Positions 34,870 through 44,356 of a stretch of DNA of 64,000 nucleotides are shown piece after piece. Every line of letters starts with the position of its first letter. Position 1 is the first letter of the stretch. A model generated the notes under the pieces. The model searched no databases. It had not been told where the DNA came from and was given only the letters and a program-made list of their open reading frames with translations. Where the stretch lies: the NCBI RefSeq assembly GCF_001431665.1, contig NZ_LLXV01000048.1, positions 1 through 64,000 on the forward strand. Direction: 5' to 3'. The position numbers and the translations under genes are program-made. Source of the stretch: Stenotrophomonas beteli (GTDB taxonomy: Bacteria > Pseudomonadota > Gammaproteobacteria > Xanthomonadales > Xanthomonadaceae).

Positions 34870-36307
34870 AGGCCACACCCATATTCCCGTCGTCCGTGAA
34901 GTGCTGTCCGACCTGGACACGCCGCTTTCGGTCTATCTGAAGCTCGCCGACGGCCCCAATACCTACCTGTTTGAATCCGTCGAAGGCGGCGAGCGCTTTG
35001 GTCGTTACTCGATCATCGGCCTGCCGGCGCGCCGCGTGTACGCCTTCCACGGCCACACGCTGACCGTGCGCGAAGATGGCCAGGTAGTGGAAACCCGCGA
35101 GGTGGCCGACCCGTTCGCCGAAGTCGAGGCGCTGCGCAGCGCCCACTCGGTGCCGAAGCTGGAAGGCCTGCCGGGCTTCACCGGTGGCCTGGTCGGCTGG
35201 TTCGGTTTCGAGTGCATCGGCTACATCGAGCCGCGCCTGGCCCCGCCCGCCGGCCGCGATGAGCTGGGCACGCCGGACATCCTGCTGCTGGATTCCAACG
35301 AACTGGCCGTGTTCGACAACCTCAAGGGCCGGCTGTACCTGATCGTGCACGCCGACCCGCGGGTCGAGGGCGCCTTCGAGCAGGCCCAGGCGCGCCTGGA
35401 TGCACTGACCGCCAAGCTGCGTGCACCGGGTGCCGGCTATCCGGCGCCGCTCAACAGCGACGTGCTGGACGAATCGGATTTCGTCTCCGGGTTCACCCGC
35501 GAAGGCTTCGTCGATGCGGTCCAGCGCAGCAAGGAATACATCCGCGCCGGTGACATCTTCCAGGTGGTACTCAGCCAGCGCCTGAGCGTGCCGTTCAAGG
35601 CGCGCCCGGTCGATGTGTACCGTGCGCTGCGTGCATTGAATCCGTCGCCGTACATGTACTTCCTCGATGTCGGCGACCTGCAGGTGGTCGGCTCGTCGCC
35701 GGAAATCCTGGTGCGCCTGCAGGATGGCGAAGTCACCGTGCGCCCGATTGCCGGTACCCGTCCGCGCGGCGCCACTGTCGAGCAGGACCTGGCGCTGGAA
35801 GCCGAGCTGCTGGCCGATCCGAAGGAACGCGCCGAGCACCTGATGCTGATCGATCTCGGCCGCAACGATGCCGGTCGCGTATCCAGGGCCGGCACCGTGG
35901 AAGTGGGCGAGCAGTTCGTGATCGAGCGCTACAGCCACGTCATGCACATCGTCAGCGAAGTGACCGGGCAGCTGCAGCCGGGCCTGAGCTATGCCGACGT
36001 GCTGCGTGCCACCTTCCCGGCCGGTACGGTCAGCGGCGCGCCGAAGATCCGCGCGCTGGAAGTGATCCGAGAGCTGGAACCGATCAAGCGCAACGTCTAT
36101 GCCGGCAGCATCGGCTACATCGGCTGGCACGGCGATGCCGATACCGCGATCGCGATCCGCACCGCGGTGATCAAGGACGGCCGCCTGTACGTGCAGGCCG
36201 GCGCCGGCATCGTCTACGACTCGGACCCGGACAAGGAATGGGACGAGACGATGAACAAGGGCCGCGCGCTGTTCCGCGCCGTCGCCCAGGCTGCCAAGGG
36301 CCTGTGA
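34832..36307 (+). CDS. trpE: Anthranilate synthase component I
   Basis: The chorismate-converting large subunit of anthranilate synthase (491 aa), first step of tryptophan synthesis, working with TrpG. Feedback-site motif TPLSVYLKLADG lies near the N terminus. Chorismate-site segments include RAGDIFQVVLSQRLSVPFKA, PSPYMYFLDVGDLQVVGSSP, PIAGTRPRGATVEQD, HLMLIDLGRNDAGRVSRAGT and ATFPAGTVSGAPKIRALEVI. TTG 34832 is chosen, with AAGGAAAG upstream. An ATG-free longer reading begins in the leader. trpGDC lie 0.8 kb downstream, separated by a SIMPL-domain gene. Confidence 0.95.
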   Translation: MNSHAQFQQQAAEGHTHIPVVREVLSDLDTPLSVYLKLADGPNTYLFESVEGGERFGRYSIIGLPARRVYAFHGHTLTVREDGQVVETREVADPFAEVEALRSAHSVPKLEGLPGFTGGLVGWFGFECIGYIEPRLAPPAGRDELGTPDILLLDSNELAVFDNLKGRLYLIVHADPRVEGAFEQAQARLDALTAKLRAPGAGYPAPLNSDVLDESDFVSGFTREGFVDAVQRSKEYIRAGDIFQVVLSQRLSVPFKARPVDVYRALRALNPSPYMYFLDVGDLQVVGSSPEILVRLQDGEVTVRPIAGTRPRGATVEQDLALEAELLADPKERAEHLMLIDLGRNDAGRVSRAGTVEVGEQFVIERYSHVMHIVSEVTGQLQPGLSYADVLRATFPAGTVSGAPKIRALEVIRELEPIKRNVYAGSIGYIGWHGDADTAIAIRTAVIKDGRLYVQAGAGIVYDSDPDKEWDETMNKGRALFRAVAQAAKGL

Positions 36308-36374
36308 GTTTGCCTGTGCCGTGGCCTGCGCCGCGGCACCTTCCGCTGTTCCCATTCAAGACAAGGAGTACCGC

Positions 36375-37145
36375 ATGAAGCTGCTGAGCGCATTGCTGTG
36401 GTCGTCACTGCTGGCCACGATGGCCCCGTCTGCATGGGCGCAGGCCAACACCATTCCCTCGCAGCCGCACCTGCTGGTGAAGGGGCAGGGCACCCGCACG
36501 GTGATGCCGGACCGGTTCGGCCTGCAGTTGAACATCGAAGAGACCGACATGGACGCCGATGCGGCGCGCCGCCGCGTGCAGGACAACGTGGCCCGCGTGC
36601 TGGCGCTGTTCAAGCAGCACAAGGCGGTGGAGGGCAGCGTGCGCGCTGACAACCTGCGGATCGGCCCGGCGACGCGCTATGAGCAGAACCGGCAGGTTTT
36701 CATCGGTACCCGCGTGTCGCGCCAGTTGCGTGCCAGCTTCGCCAGCGTGAAGGCGATGCAGGACGTGCTGGGTGCGTTGAAGGCCAACGAGAACGTGCAG
36801 GTCAGCAGCCTGGCGCCGGCCTATTCGGGCGAAGTGGCGCTGCGGCGCGAGCTCAAGGGCGAGGCTGCAGCCCAGACCCGCCAGTCCGCGCAGGGCCTGG
36901 CCAAGGCCTACGGCACGCGGCTGCGCGGCCTGTACAGCATTTCCGATGTGGCGCCGAACTTAGCCTATGGCGTGCAGGCGGGCAATTGGCCCCGCGCCGA
37001 CGACATGGTCACGCCGCCCGCGCCGCCCGCGCCGCAGAACAGCATCGAGGCCACCGGTTCGAACATACGCGAGTCGATCGAAGCCGGCCCCATCACCTAC
37101 ACCGAAAACGTGTACGCCATTTTCCTGATAAGCGACGGAACCTGA
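36375..37145 (+). CDS. Periplasmic SIMPL/DUF541-domain protein
   Basis: A 256-residue secreted protein with a signal peptide (cleavage probably after AWA at about 22). It has one SIMPL (DUF541) domain: [20 protein letters not shown] to the end, including [20 protein letters not shown] and [10 protein letters not shown], finishing with [11 protein letters not shown]. coli YggE is the best-known relative (oxidative-stress related), but the molecular role is unknown. AAGGAG before ATG 36375 is a strong site. It lies between trpE and trpG with short gaps on each side, so it is probably co-transcribed with the tryptophan genes. Confidence 0.88.
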   Translation: MKLLSALLWSSLLATMAPSAWAQANTIPSQPHLLVKGQGTRTVMPDRFGLQLNIEETDMDADAARRRVQDNVARVLALFKQHKAVEGSVRADNLRIGPATRYEQNRQVFIGTRVSRQLRASFASVKAMQDVLGALKANENVQVSSLAPAYSGEVALRRELKGEAAAQTRQSAQGLAKAYGTRLRGLYSISDVAPNLAYGVQAGNWPRADDMVTPPAPPAPQNSIEATGSNIRESIEAGPITYTENVYAIFLISDGT

Positions 37146-37147
37146 CC

Positions 37148-37735
37148 ATGTTGTGGATGATCGACAACTACGACAGCTTCACCTACAACCTCGTGCAGTA
37201 CCTGCAGACGCTGGGCGCCGAGGTGAAGGTGGTGCGCAACGATGCGATGAGCGTGGATGAGATCGCCGCGCAGAAACCCGAGCGCATCGTCATCTCGCCC
37301 GGCCCGTGCACGCCCAACGAAGCGGGCGTGTCGCTGCAGCTGATCGAGCGCCTGGGCCCGACCACGCCGATCCTCGGCGTGTGCCTGGGCCACCAGGGCA
37401 TCGGCCAGGTCTACGGCGGCACGGTCATCCGTGCCGGCAACATCATGCACGGCAAGACCTCGCCGATCCGCCACGAAGGCAAGGGCGTGTTCGCCGGCCT
37501 GCCGGATCGTTACCAGGCCACCCGCTACCACTCGCTGGTGGTGGACAAGAACAGCCTGCCGGACTGCCTGGAAGTGACTGCCTGGACCGAGAACGACGAC
37601 GGCTCGATCGAAGAGATCATGGGCCTGCGCCACCGCCAGTTCCCGGTGGAAGGCGTGCAGTTCCACCCCGAATCCATCCTCACCGAACACGGCCACGCCC
37701 TGCTGCGCAATTTCCTGCAGCGCCCGGCGGCCTGA
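37148..37735 (+). CDS. trpG: Anthranilate synthase component II (glutamine amidotransferase)
   Basis: A 195-residue class I glutamine amidotransferase feeding ammonia to TrpE. The start [20 protein letters not shown] is typical. Catalytic Cys is in [17 protein letters not shown], and the His-Glu pair in [31 protein letters not shown] is also family-specific. The ATG is two bases after the SIMPL stop. It is followed by trpD after 16 bp. The same subunit may also serve 4-aminobenzoate synthesis, as in other bacteria with one such protein. Confidence 0.96.
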   Translation: MLWMIDNYDSFTYNLVQYLQTLGAEVKVVRNDAMSVDEIAAQKPERIVISPGPCTPNEAGVSLQLIERLGPTTPILGVCLGHQGIGQVYGGTVIRAGNIMHGKTSPIRHEGKGVFAGLPDRYQATRYHSLVVDKNSLPDCLEVTAWTENDDGSIEEIMGLRHRQFPVEGVQFHPESILTEHGHALLRNFLQRPAA

Positions 37736-37751
37736 TCCAAGGAGCATTCCC

Positions 37752-38783
37752 ATGAGCTTCTCCCCCCAGGAAGCCCTGCAACGCACCATCGAGCACCGCG
37801 AAATCTTCTTCGACGAAATGGTCGACCTGATGCGGCAGATCATGCGCGGCGACGTCTCGCCGATGATGACCGCTGCGATCCTCACCGGCCTGCGCGTGAA
37901 GAAGGAGACCATCGACGAGATCGCCGCAGCGGCCACCGTGATGCGCGAATTCGCGCTGGCGGTGCCGGTGGCCGATCCCACCCACCTGGTCGACATCGTC
38001 GGCACCGGCGGCGATGGCTCGCATACCTTCAACATCTCCACCTGCTCGATGTTCGTGGCCGCTGCCGCCGGTGCGCGCGTGGCCAAGCACGGCAACCGCA
38101 GCGTGTCTTCCAAGTCCGGCAGTGCCGATGCGCTCGAAGCGCTGGGCGCGGTGATCGAACTGCAGCCGGAGCAGGTGGCGCAGGCCATCGACCGCACCGG
38201 CATCGGCTTCATGTTCGCGCCGATCCATCACCCGTCGATGAAGGTCGTCGCGCCGGTCCGCCGCGAAATGGGCGTGCGCACCATCTTCAACATTCTTGGC
38301 CCGCTGACCAATCCGGCCAGCGCACCCTCGGTGCTGATGGGCGTGTTCCATCCTGATCTGGTGGGTATCCAGGCGCGCGTGCTGCGCGAGCTGGGCACCG
38401 AGCGCGCCATGGTGGTCTGGGGCCGCGACAACATGGACGAGATCTCGCTGGGCGCCGGCACCCTGGTGGGCGAACTGCGCGACGGCAAGGTGCGCGAGTA
38501 CGAGATCCACCCGGAGGACTTCGGCATCGCCATGTCGGCCAGCCGCAACCTGCGCGTGGATGGCCCGGAGCAGTCCATTGCCCTGCTGCGCGCGGTGCTG
38601 GACAACCAGCCGGGTCCGGCGCTGGATATCGTTGCCCTCAACGCGGGCGCCGCGCTGTACGTGGCCGGCGTGGCCAGCGACATCGGCGACGGACTGGCCC
38701 GCGCCCGTGCCGCCATCGCCAACGGCAGCGCCCGCCAGCGCCTGCAGCAGTACGTTGACACCTCCCGCGCGCTGGTTGCCTGA
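37752..38783 (+). CDS. trpD: Anthranilate phosphoribosyltransferase
   Basis: A 343-residue enzyme attaching a phosphoribosyl group from PRPP to anthranilate. Helical N-terminal domain, then the PRPP loop [74 protein letters not shown] and [15 protein letters not shown] are all diagnostic. AAGGAG lies before ATG 37752. Middle gene of trpGDC. Confidence 0.97.
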   Translation: MSFSPQEALQRTIEHREIFFDEMVDLMRQIMRGDVSPMMTAAILTGLRVKKETIDEIAAAATVMREFALAVPVADPTHLVDIVGTGGDGSHTFNISTCSMFVAAAAGARVAKHGNRSVSSKSGSADALEALGAVIELQPEQVAQAIDRTGIGFMFAPIHHPSMKVVAPVRREMGVRTIFNILGPLTNPASAPSVLMGVFHPDLVGIQARVLRELGTERAMVVWGRDNMDEISLGAGTLVGELRDGKVREYEIHPEDFGIAMSASRNLRVDGPEQSIALLRAVLDNQPGPALDIVALNAGAALYVAGVASDIGDGLARARAAIANGSARQRLQQYVDTSRALVA

Positions 38784-38857
38784 GCGCGCGGTTCAGCCTG
38801 ACCCACCCGATGGCCGATAATGGCCGTCCTCGCCGCCCCCGCATTGAACCGACGACG

Positions 38858-39652
38858 ATGAGCGACATCCTGCAGACGATCCTGGCCCGCAAGGCCGAAG
38901 AAGTGGCCCAGCGCCGCGCCCAGCGCCCGCTCGAGGCGCTGCAGGCCGCCCTGGCCAGCGCCCCGCCGGTACGTGGCTTCGTGCGCGCGCTGCAGGCGGC
39001 GGTGGCCAACGGCGACCCGGCGGTGATCGCCGAGGTGAAGAAGGCCAGCCCCTCCAAGGGCGTCATCCGCCCGGACTTCCGCCCGGCCGACATTGCCGTC
39101 AGCTATGAGTTCGGTGGCGCCAGCTGCCTGTCGGTGCTGACCGACGTGGACTTCTTCCAGGGCGCCGACGCCTACCTGCAGCAGGCGCGCGAGGCCTGCA
39201 CGCTGCCGGTGCTGCGCAAGGACTTCGTGATCGATGCCTACCAGGTGTACGAAGCGCGAGTGCTGGGCGCCGACTGCATCCTGCTGATCGTCGCCGCGCT
39301 GGACGACACCCAGCTGGCCACGCTGTCCGAACTGGCGTTGTCGCTGGGCATGGACGTGCTGGTGGAAGTGCACGACATCGATGAACTGGAGCGCGCGCTG
39401 CAGGTGCCGGCGCCGATGATCGGCATCAACAACCGCAACCTGCGCACCTTCGAGGTGTCGCTGCAGACCACCCTGGACATGCAGCAGGCGGTGCCGCGTG
39501 ACCGCCTGCTGGTCACCGAGAGCGGCATCCTCGGCCCGCAGGACGTGGCGCTGATGCGCGACGCCGGTATCCATGCGTTCCTGGTCGGTGAGGCCTTCAT
39601 GCGCGTGGAAGAGCCGGGCGAGGGCCTGCGTCAGCTATTCTTCGCGGCATGA
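38858..39652 (+). CDS. trpC: Indole-3-glycerol phosphate synthase
   Basis: A 264-residue TIM barrel closing the indole ring. Signatures: [20 protein letters not shown] at the N terminus, [20 protein letters not shown] (catalytic Lys), [54 protein letters not shown] and [12 protein letters not shown]. It is a stand-alone TrpC, not fused to TrpF. Its last bases overlap the start of the HAD gene (ATGA). Confidence 0.97.
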   Translation: MSDILQTILARKAEEVAQRRAQRPLEALQAALASAPPVRGFVRALQAAVANGDPAVIAEVKKASPSKGVIRPDFRPADIAVSYEFGGASCLSVLTDVDFFQGADAYLQQAREACTLPVLRKDFVIDAYQVYEARVLGADCILLIVAALDDTQLATLSELALSLGMDVLVEVHDIDELERALQVPAPMIGINNRNLRTFEVSLQTTLDMQQAVPRDRLLVTESGILGPQDVALMRDAGIHAFLVGEAFMRVEEPGEGLRQLFFAA

Positions 39653-40365
39653 CAACGCACTATCCAACGCCGCGCGGGGATGCGCCGCTGGTGGTCTTCG
39701 ACTTCGACCACACCCTCTACGACGGCGATTCGGGCACGCACCTGTTCGCCTCGCTGATCAAGCGCAACCCGTTGCGCATGCTGGCCGCGCTGCTGGTCAC
39801 GCCGATTGCCGGGCCGATGGTGGCGATGCTGCCCACGCGCCGTGCCGGCATTTCGGTCTACGTGTGGATCGGCAGCTTCGGCCTGCACCGTGCGCGTGAC
39901 TTCAACAAGGTCATCGATGCCTACGTGCTGCGCAACCAGGCGCAGATGCGCGCCAAGCTGTTGCCGCAGGCGCTGGAGGTGTTCGCCGCGCACCGCGCCA
40001 AGGGCGACCGGGTGGTGGTGGCCACCGGTGCGCCGCCGGAGCTGGCACGGGCGATCCTGGCGTTCGTCGCCCATCAGGACGTGCCGGTGATCGGCACCGA
40101 GGTCGGCCCGCGATGGGGCGGCGTCGGCCCGACCCGCCACTGCCACAACGAAGAAAAGATGCGCATGTTGCGTGAGCGCGGCTACGGCGATATCGATATC
40201 GCGTATTCGGACAGCACCGCCGACCTGCCGCTGCTGCTGGCCGCCAAGGCGCCAGTGGTGGTGAACCCGAAGCCGGGTCGGGTGGCGTTCTTCCGCCGCG
40301 TGCTGCCGGCTGGCACCCGCATCCTCAACTGGGGCTGCGTGGACCGCGGCGGCGACAAGGCCTGA
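39649..40365 (+). CDS. HAD-IB family phosphatase
   Basis: A 238-residue haloacid-dehalogenase hydrolase. Motif [14 protein letters not shown] carries the nucleophile and acid/base Asp pair. Motif II is [10 protein letters not shown], and motif III/IV ends with [14 protein letters not shown]. The cap region is a helical C1-type insert, as in phosphoserine-phosphatase-like HAD-IB proteins. It overlaps trpC by four bases, so it is made with the tryptophan enzymes; a link to serine or tryptophan metabolism is possible but unproven. Confidence 0.9.
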   Translation: MTTHYPTPRGDAPLVVFDFDHTLYDGDSGTHLFASLIKRNPLRMLAALLVTPIAGPMVAMLPTRRAGISVYVWIGSFGLHRARDFNKVIDAYVLRNQAQMRAKLLPQALEVFAAHRAKGDRVVVATGAPPELARAILAFVAHQDVPVIGTEVGPRWGGVGPTRHCHNEEKMRMLRERGYGDIDIAYSDSTADLPLLLAAKAPVVVNPKPGRVAFFRRVLPAGTRILNWGCVDRGGDKA

Positions 40366-40377
40366 TTCGAGCCTGTT

Positions 40378-40437
40378 GTAGAGTCGAGCCATGCTCGACT
40401 GCTTTCCGGCCAGCAGCCGAGCATGGCTTGGCTCTAC
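40378..40437. repeat. Facing GTAG palindromes, AGTCGAGC subtype
   Basis: GTAGAGTCGAGC/GCTCGACT at the left and AGCCGAGC/GGCTTGGCTCTAC at the right, between convergent genes. Confidence 0.8.
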
Positions 40438-40449
40438 AGGCTCTTGCGC

Positions 40450-41211
40450 TTATCGCCCCAGCTGCCCGTACACCGCGTGCCCGATCTGGAACAGGCTGAT
40501 GCCCAGCACCAGCACGCCAACGGCCACCAGCACCCAGCGCTCCTTCACCCGCTTGACCAGGATCGCCGCCACCGGCGCGGCCATCATGCCGCCGATCAGC
40601 AGGCCGGCGACGATCTGCAGGTGCTGCACCCCCATCGACAGCAGGAAGGTCGCTGACACCGTCAGCGTGACCACGAACTCCGCGGCATTGACCGTACCGA
40701 TGGTGGTGCGCGCCTGGCCGCCCCGGGCGAGCAGGGTGGACGTGGCGATCGGCCCCCAGCCGCCGCCACCGCTGGCGTCCAGCAGGCCCGCGAAGAAGCC
40801 CAGCACCGGTACCCGGCGGATCTCGCCCTTGGGCATCCAGCGCCCCGCGGCGCGCGCCAGGATGATGATCGCCAGCACCAGCAGGTACAGATAGATGAGG
40901 GGGCGGATGATGTCGCCGGGTATCTGGGTGAGCACGTAGGCGCCCAGGGCGCCACCGACCGCACCGGGCAGGGCCAGGCGCAGGAACAGGCGTTTATCGA
41001 CATTCCCGGCTGCAAGGTGCGACACACCCGAGGCCCCGGTGGTGAACACTTCAGCGGTGTGGATGCTGGCGCTGACCTGGGCCGGGGGCAGGCCCATGCT
41101 CAGCATCACCGACGAGGAGACCAGGCCGAAGGCCATGCCCAAAGCGCCGTCCACCAGCTGTGCGCTTAGGCCGATGAGGATGAACCACCAGAATTCGCTG
41201 CTCAGTTCCAT
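40450..41211 (-). CDS. TauE/SafE-family anion permease
   Basis: A 253-residue inner-membrane protein with about eight helices. The two repeat motifs are visible: LVDGALGMAFGLVSSSVMLS and GFFAGLLDASGGGGWGPIAT, with SIHTAEVFTTGASGVSHLAA in between. The family exports sulfite, sulfoacetate or other small sulfur-containing anions; the substrate here is unknown. It lies between convergent trp/HAD genes and the clp gene on the same strand. Confidence 0.9.
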   Translation of the reverse strand: MELSSEFWWFILIGLSAQLVDGALGMAFGLVSSSVMLSMGLPPAQVSASIHTAEVFTTGASGVSHLAAGNVDKRLFLRLALPGAVGGALGAYVLTQIPGDIIRPLIYLYLLVLAIIILARAAGRWMPKGEIRRVPVLGFFAGLLDASGGGGWGPIATSTLLARGGQARTTIGTVNAAEFVVTLTVSATFLLSMGVQHLQIVAGLLIGGMMAAPVAAILVKRVKERWVLVAVGVLVLGISLFQIGHAVYGQLGR

Positions 41212-41236
41212 GCACCGAGCCTAGCGTGCGAAGGAG

Positions 41237-41256
41237 TGCGGACCAAGGTCCGCACC
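41237..41256. repeat. Short palindrome GTGCGGACC/GGTCCGCAC
   Basis: Perfect 9-bp arms in the gap between the permease and clp. The same design recurs at 59804-59824, so it is another repeat family without GTAG. Confidence 0.65.
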
Positions 41257-41266
41257 CACCGCGTGC

Positions 41267-41956
41267 TCAACGGGTGCCGTACAGCACCACGGTCTTGCCA
41301 CGGGCATGCAGCAGGCCATCGGTCTGCAGCTTCTTGAGCACGCGGCCAGCCATTTCGCGCGAGCAGCCGACCAGGCGCGCCAGTTCCTGGCGCGAGACGC
41401 GCAGCTGGCTGCCCTGCGGGTGGCTCATCGCCTCCGGTTCCTGGGCCAGGTCGTGCAGCGTGCGCACGATCCGGTCGGTGACGTCCAGGAATGCCAGGCG
41501 GCTGGCCTTGCGGCTGGTGTCGAGCAGGCGCTTGGAGATCTGCTGGCCCAGCGCGTACAGCAGGCGCGGGGCATCGGCCGACAGCGGGCCGAGGAACAGC
41601 TGGTGCAGGCGCTCGTAGCTGATTTCAGCCAGCTCGCAGGCGGTGCGGGTCCGCAGGATCACCTCGCGGCGGTCCGATTCGACGAACAGGCCCATCTCGC
41701 CCACGAACTCGCCGGCACCGAAGTAGCCCAGCACCAGCTCGCGGTCGTCATCTTCCTCGGCCATGATCGAAACCGAGCCGCTGATGACGTAATACAGGGT
41801 TCCCGCCGGGTCACCGGGTCGGAAGACGTCGGTACGGGTGGGATATCGCCGCCGATGGCTGTGCGCCAGGAAACGATCGATGGTGGCGATATCCAGGGCC
41901 AGTGGACTGCTAGCTAGGCGCACGGTTGACACGATAGGGGCGCTCCCTCTGCGCAT
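41267..41956 (-). CDS. clp: CRP-like global regulator Clp
   Basis: A 229-residue CRP/FNR-type regulator. The sequence FLAHSHRRRYPTRTDVFRPG and DPAGTLYYVISGSVSI is the Clp signature of xanthomonads. In these, the cyclic-nucleotide pocket binds cyclic di-GMP, which releases the protein from DNA and links DSF/RpfG quorum signalling to virulence and enzyme genes. The C-terminal helix-turn-helix is SRQELARLVGCSREMAGRVL. ATG 41956 gives the usual length of about 230. It is divergent from speD, as commonly arranged in the family. Confidence 0.95.
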   Translation of the reverse strand: MRRGSAPIVSTVRLASSPLALDIATIDRFLAHSHRRRYPTRTDVFRPGDPAGTLYYVISGSVSIMAEEDDDRELVLGYFGAGEFVGEMGLFVESDRREVILRTRTACELAEISYERLHQLFLGPLSADAPRLLYALGQQISKRLLDTSRKASRLAFLDVTDRIVRTLHDLAQEPEAMSHPQGSQLRVSRQELARLVGCSREMAGRVLKKLQTDGLLHARGKTVVLYGTR

Positions 41957-42106
41957 GAACGGATTCACGGGGTCGATAGCGGAGCTTAACCAGCGCAATT
42001 GTTAAGGGCAAACAGTGTGCCAGAACTCTTGCGTCTTCACGTTCCCCCCCGGGGGCAGTTTGCCCCATAATTCCCCCTTTCCCTTCTTACACAGGAATCG
42101 ACCGCC

Positions 42107-42901
42107 GTGGTCAAGCCGTTGCCTCGCCTGAGGCTGCAGGGTTTCAACAACCTCACCAAGGCGCTGAGCTTCAACATCTATGACGTGTGTTACGCGCGCA
42201 CCGAAGAGGAGCGTCAGCGTTACATTGAATACATCGATGAAGAGTACAACGCCGACAGGCTGACTCAAATCTTGACCGATGTCGCCGAGATCATCGGCGC
42301 CAACATCCTGAACGTGGCCCGCCAGGACTACGACCCGCAGGGTGCCTCGGTGACCATCCTGATCTCCGAAGAACCGGTGATCGACAAGAAGCTGGCCGGC
42401 AAGGAGCTGATCTCCGATGCCGTGGTCGCGCACATGGACAAGAGCCACATCACCGTCCATACCTACCCGGAAACCCATCCGCAGGAAGGTATCGCGACGT
42501 TCCGCGCGGACATCGACGTGGCGACCTGTGGCGTCATTTCGCCGCTGAAGGCCCTGAACTACCTGATCGAGAGCCTTGAGTCGGACATCGTGATCATGGA
42601 CTACCGCGTCCGTGGTTTCACCCGCGATGTGAAGGGCAAGAAGCACTTCATCGACCACAAGATCAACTCGATCCAGAACTTCCTGGCCAAGAACATCAAG
42701 TCGCGTTACGAGATGTTCGACGTCAACGTCTACCAGGAAAACATCTTCCACACGAAGATGCACCTGAAGGACTTCGACCTGGACCAGTACCTGTTCGAGG
42801 AAAAGGCCAAGAACCTGTCGTTCAAGGAACGCATGAAGATCGAAGCGCTGCTCAAGCGCGAGATCGAAGAGCTGTTCCACGGCCGCAACCTGTCCGAGTA
42901 A
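42107..42901 (+). CDS. speD: S-adenosylmethionine decarboxylase proenzyme
   Basis: A 264-residue proenzyme that makes decarboxylated S-adenosylmethionine for spermidine synthesis. It self-cleaves before Ser113 in [18 protein letters not shown] to form the pyruvoyl group. The rest, [20 protein letters not shown] through the [20 protein letters not shown] segment, is typical of the long gammaproteobacterial class. The GTG start at 42107 follows AGGAATC. A shared 150-bp region separates it from clp. Confidence 0.96.
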   Translation: MVKPLPRLRLQGFNNLTKALSFNIYDVCYARTEEERQRYIEYIDEEYNADRLTQILTDVAEIIGANILNVARQDYDPQGASVTILISEEPVIDKKLAGKELISDAVVAHMDKSHITVHTYPETHPQEGIATFRADIDVATCGVISPLKALNYLIESLESDIVIMDYRVRGFTRDVKGKKHFIDHKINSIQNFLAKNIKSRYEMFDVNVYQENIFHTKMHLKDFDLDQYLFEEKAKNLSFKERMKIEALLKREIEELFHGRNLSE

Positions 42902-42910
42902 GCCCCATGC

Positions 42911-42991
42911 GCGATGCCCGCAGGCATCGCCACCCAGGCGGGACGACCCGCCCCGTGGAACCTGTGTTGCGCAAGCGGTATAGTTCCACGG
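42911..42991 (+). promoter_or_regulatory. Stacked hairpins before sugE, one resembling a guanidine-II stem
   Basis: Three stems follow speD: GCGATGCC/GGCATCGC (42911-42930), GGCGGG-ACGA-CCCGCC (42937-42952) and CCGTGGAAC/GTTCCACGG (42953-42991). The middle one has the ACGA loop and G/C stem of one half of the mini-ykkC (guanidine-II) riboswitch, and sugE/gdx genes are known targets. The second ACGR hairpin expected for that class is not seen, and a terminator lies between this region and sugE, so the call is tentative. Confidence 0.3.
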
Positions 42992-43005
42992 TGATGTACC
43001 GACCA

Positions 43006-43042
43006 ACGGCCCGGTGTGAAAACACCGGGCCGTTTCGTTTTT
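43006..43042 (+). terminator. Rho-independent terminator before sugE
   Basis: A 12-bp stem ACGGCCCGGTGT with a GAAA loop, then TTCGTTTTTG. It would end the speD transcript, or act as a regulated terminator for sugE, whose ribosome site is 12 bases later. Confidence 0.85.
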
Positions 43043-43069
43043 GTCAAAAAAGGTAAGGAGCCCCCCACC

Positions 43070-43390
43070 ATGCCCTGGATCTACCTATTGCTGGCCGGTC
43101 TGTTCGAGATCGGTTTCGCGCTTGGAATGAAGTACTCCGAAGGCTTCAGCAAACCCCTGCCCACCGTTGCCACGGTGGTGTCCGCACTGATCAGCCTGTA
43201 CCTGATGAGCCAGGCCATGAAGAGCATCCCGGTCGGTACGGCCTACGCGATCTGGACCGGTATCGGCGCCCTGGGCGTGGCGGTGCTGGGCATCTACCTG
43301 TTCAACGACAGCGCATCGCCGGCCAGGCTGGCGTGCGTGGGCCTGATCGTGGCCGGTGTGATCGGCCTGAAGCTGGTGTCGCCGAACTGA
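43070..43390 (+). CDS. sugE: Small multidrug resistance protein SugE/Gdx (guanidinium exporter)
   Basis: A 106-residue four-helix SMR protein. MPWIYLLLAGLFEIGFALGM contains the essential Glu (E13) and the GdX-type context. PVGTAYAIWTGIGALGVAVL is the conserved helix-3 signature. SugE/Gdx proteins exchange guanidinium for protons and also give tolerance to small quaternary ammonium compounds. AAGGAG lies nine bases before ATG 43070. It stands alone, preceded by a terminator. Confidence 0.93.
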   Translation: MPWIYLLLAGLFEIGFALGMKYSEGFSKPLPTVATVVSALISLYLMSQAMKSIPVGTAYAIWTGIGALGVAVLGIYLFNDSASPARLACVGLIVAGVIGLKLVSPN

Positions 43391-43395
43391 TTGAT

Positions 43396-43417
43396 GGCCC
43401 GACCAACGGTCGGGCCC
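43396..43417. repeat. Short palindrome after sugE
   Basis: GGCCCGACC/GGTCGGGCC arms, possibly a terminator without a strong T run. Confidence 0.5.
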
Positions 43418-43431
43418 CACCGCCTGATTCG

Positions 43432-43507
43432 GTAGTGCCGGCCGCTGGCCGGCAACCTCCTGATCTTCGGCGGTGCCTGGGGGTTGCCGGCCAGCGGCCG
43501 GCACTAC
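43432..43507. repeat. Facing GTAG palindromes, GCCGGCC subtype
   Basis: GTAGTGCCGGCCGCTGGCCG and its inverse ending in CACTAC enclose a short spacer, between the convergent sugE and coq7 genes. Confidence 0.9.
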
Positions 43508-43514
43508 CCGGGGC

Positions 43515-44159
43515 CTACAGCCGGTAGGCGATGGTCTTCATCACCTTGGAGGCCAGCGCCATCGCGCCCGGAATCGGGAACGGCAGGCGGCGTGCGCCGG
43601 CCTGCTCGGCGTGGTCCGCATGGCGGGCCTCGTCCTCCTTCATCACGGCGATGACCGCGCGGCTGCGCAGGTCGCCGGGCGGCAGGTCGACCAGGTGCTC
43701 GTCCAGATGGGCCTCCACCTGGCGTTCGGTCTCGACCACGAAGCCCAGGTTCCAGCCGTCCCCGCGCAGCCCGGCCAGGGTGCCGATGGTGTAGCTGCCG
43801 GCATACCACAGCGGGTTGAACAGGCTGGGACGGCTGTCCAGTTCGCCCAGGCGGGTGGCGCACCAGGCCAGGTGGTCGGTCTCTTCCTGCGCCGCTTCCA
43901 GCAGGTGTTCCCGCGTGGCCGGGTCGCGGGCCACGGCGGCCTGGCCGAAATAAAGGCCCTGCGCGCACACCTCGCCGACGTGGTTGATCCGCATCAGGCC
44001 GGCCGCATGGCGGCGTTCGGCGCGGTCCATGCCGGGCTCGCCGGTCTCCGTGGCCGGGTAGGGACGGGCCGCCGGCGGGTTGCCGAACACCGTGTCCAGG
44101 GCGCGCTGCGCCTCGGTCAGCAGGTGGTCCAGCGGGGTGATCTGGCGGAGCACGGTCAT
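43515..44159 (-). CDS. coq7: Demethoxyubiquinone hydroxylase
   Basis: A 214-residue di-iron monooxygenase adding the last hydroxyl group in ubiquinone synthesis. Iron ligands are visible: Glu in [18 protein letters not shown], Glu-x-x-His in [10 protein letters not shown], Glu in [13 protein letters not shown] and [14 protein letters not shown]. The ATG at 44159 is chosen; upstream residues in the same frame lie in the rplM promoter region. The stop is a TAG within CTAC, eight bases from the end of a GTAG repeat. Confidence 0.95.
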   Translation of the reverse strand: MTVLRQITPLDHLLTEAQRALDTVFGNPPAARPYPATETGEPGMDRAERRHAAGLMRINHVGEVCAQGLYFGQAAVARDPATREHLLEAAQEETDHLAWCATRLGELDSRPSLFNPLWYAGSYTIGTLAGLRGDGWNLGFVVETERQVEAHLDEHLVDLPPGDLRSRAVIAVMKEDEARHADHAEQAGARRLPFPIPGAMALASKVMKTIAYRL

Positions 44160-44236
44160 GGCGGTACACGGTGGGGCGGAAGACCCCGCGATTCTCGCCC
44201 GGCCCCGTCCCCCTGCCAACCCGGTCAGGGGCCGGC

Positions 44237-44265
44237 TTGCAACGGGGGTCTGACCTGCGTACAAT
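44237..44265 (+). promoter_or_regulatory. Sigma70 promoter of rplM-rpsI
   Basis: TTGCAA (44237-44242), a 17-bp spacer and TACAAT (44260-44265) make a near-consensus promoter, about 92 bp upstream of rplM. The leader between may hold an L13 autoregulatory site, as in other gammaproteobacteria; I could not assign it. Confidence 0.75.
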
Positions 44266-44356
44266 CCCGCCTCTTACGCTTCACCTTTTCACAACGCGTG
44301 GCAGAGTTCCGGCGAGCCTTTCGCCGCAATGAGCCCGACCTAACCTAGAGTTCTTC

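Noticed and set aside
42903..43069. Full guanidine-I (ykkC) or guanidine-III riboswitch before sugE
   Set aside because: The sequence lacks the conserved cores of these classes; only a single ACGA hairpin of guanidine-II type is seen.
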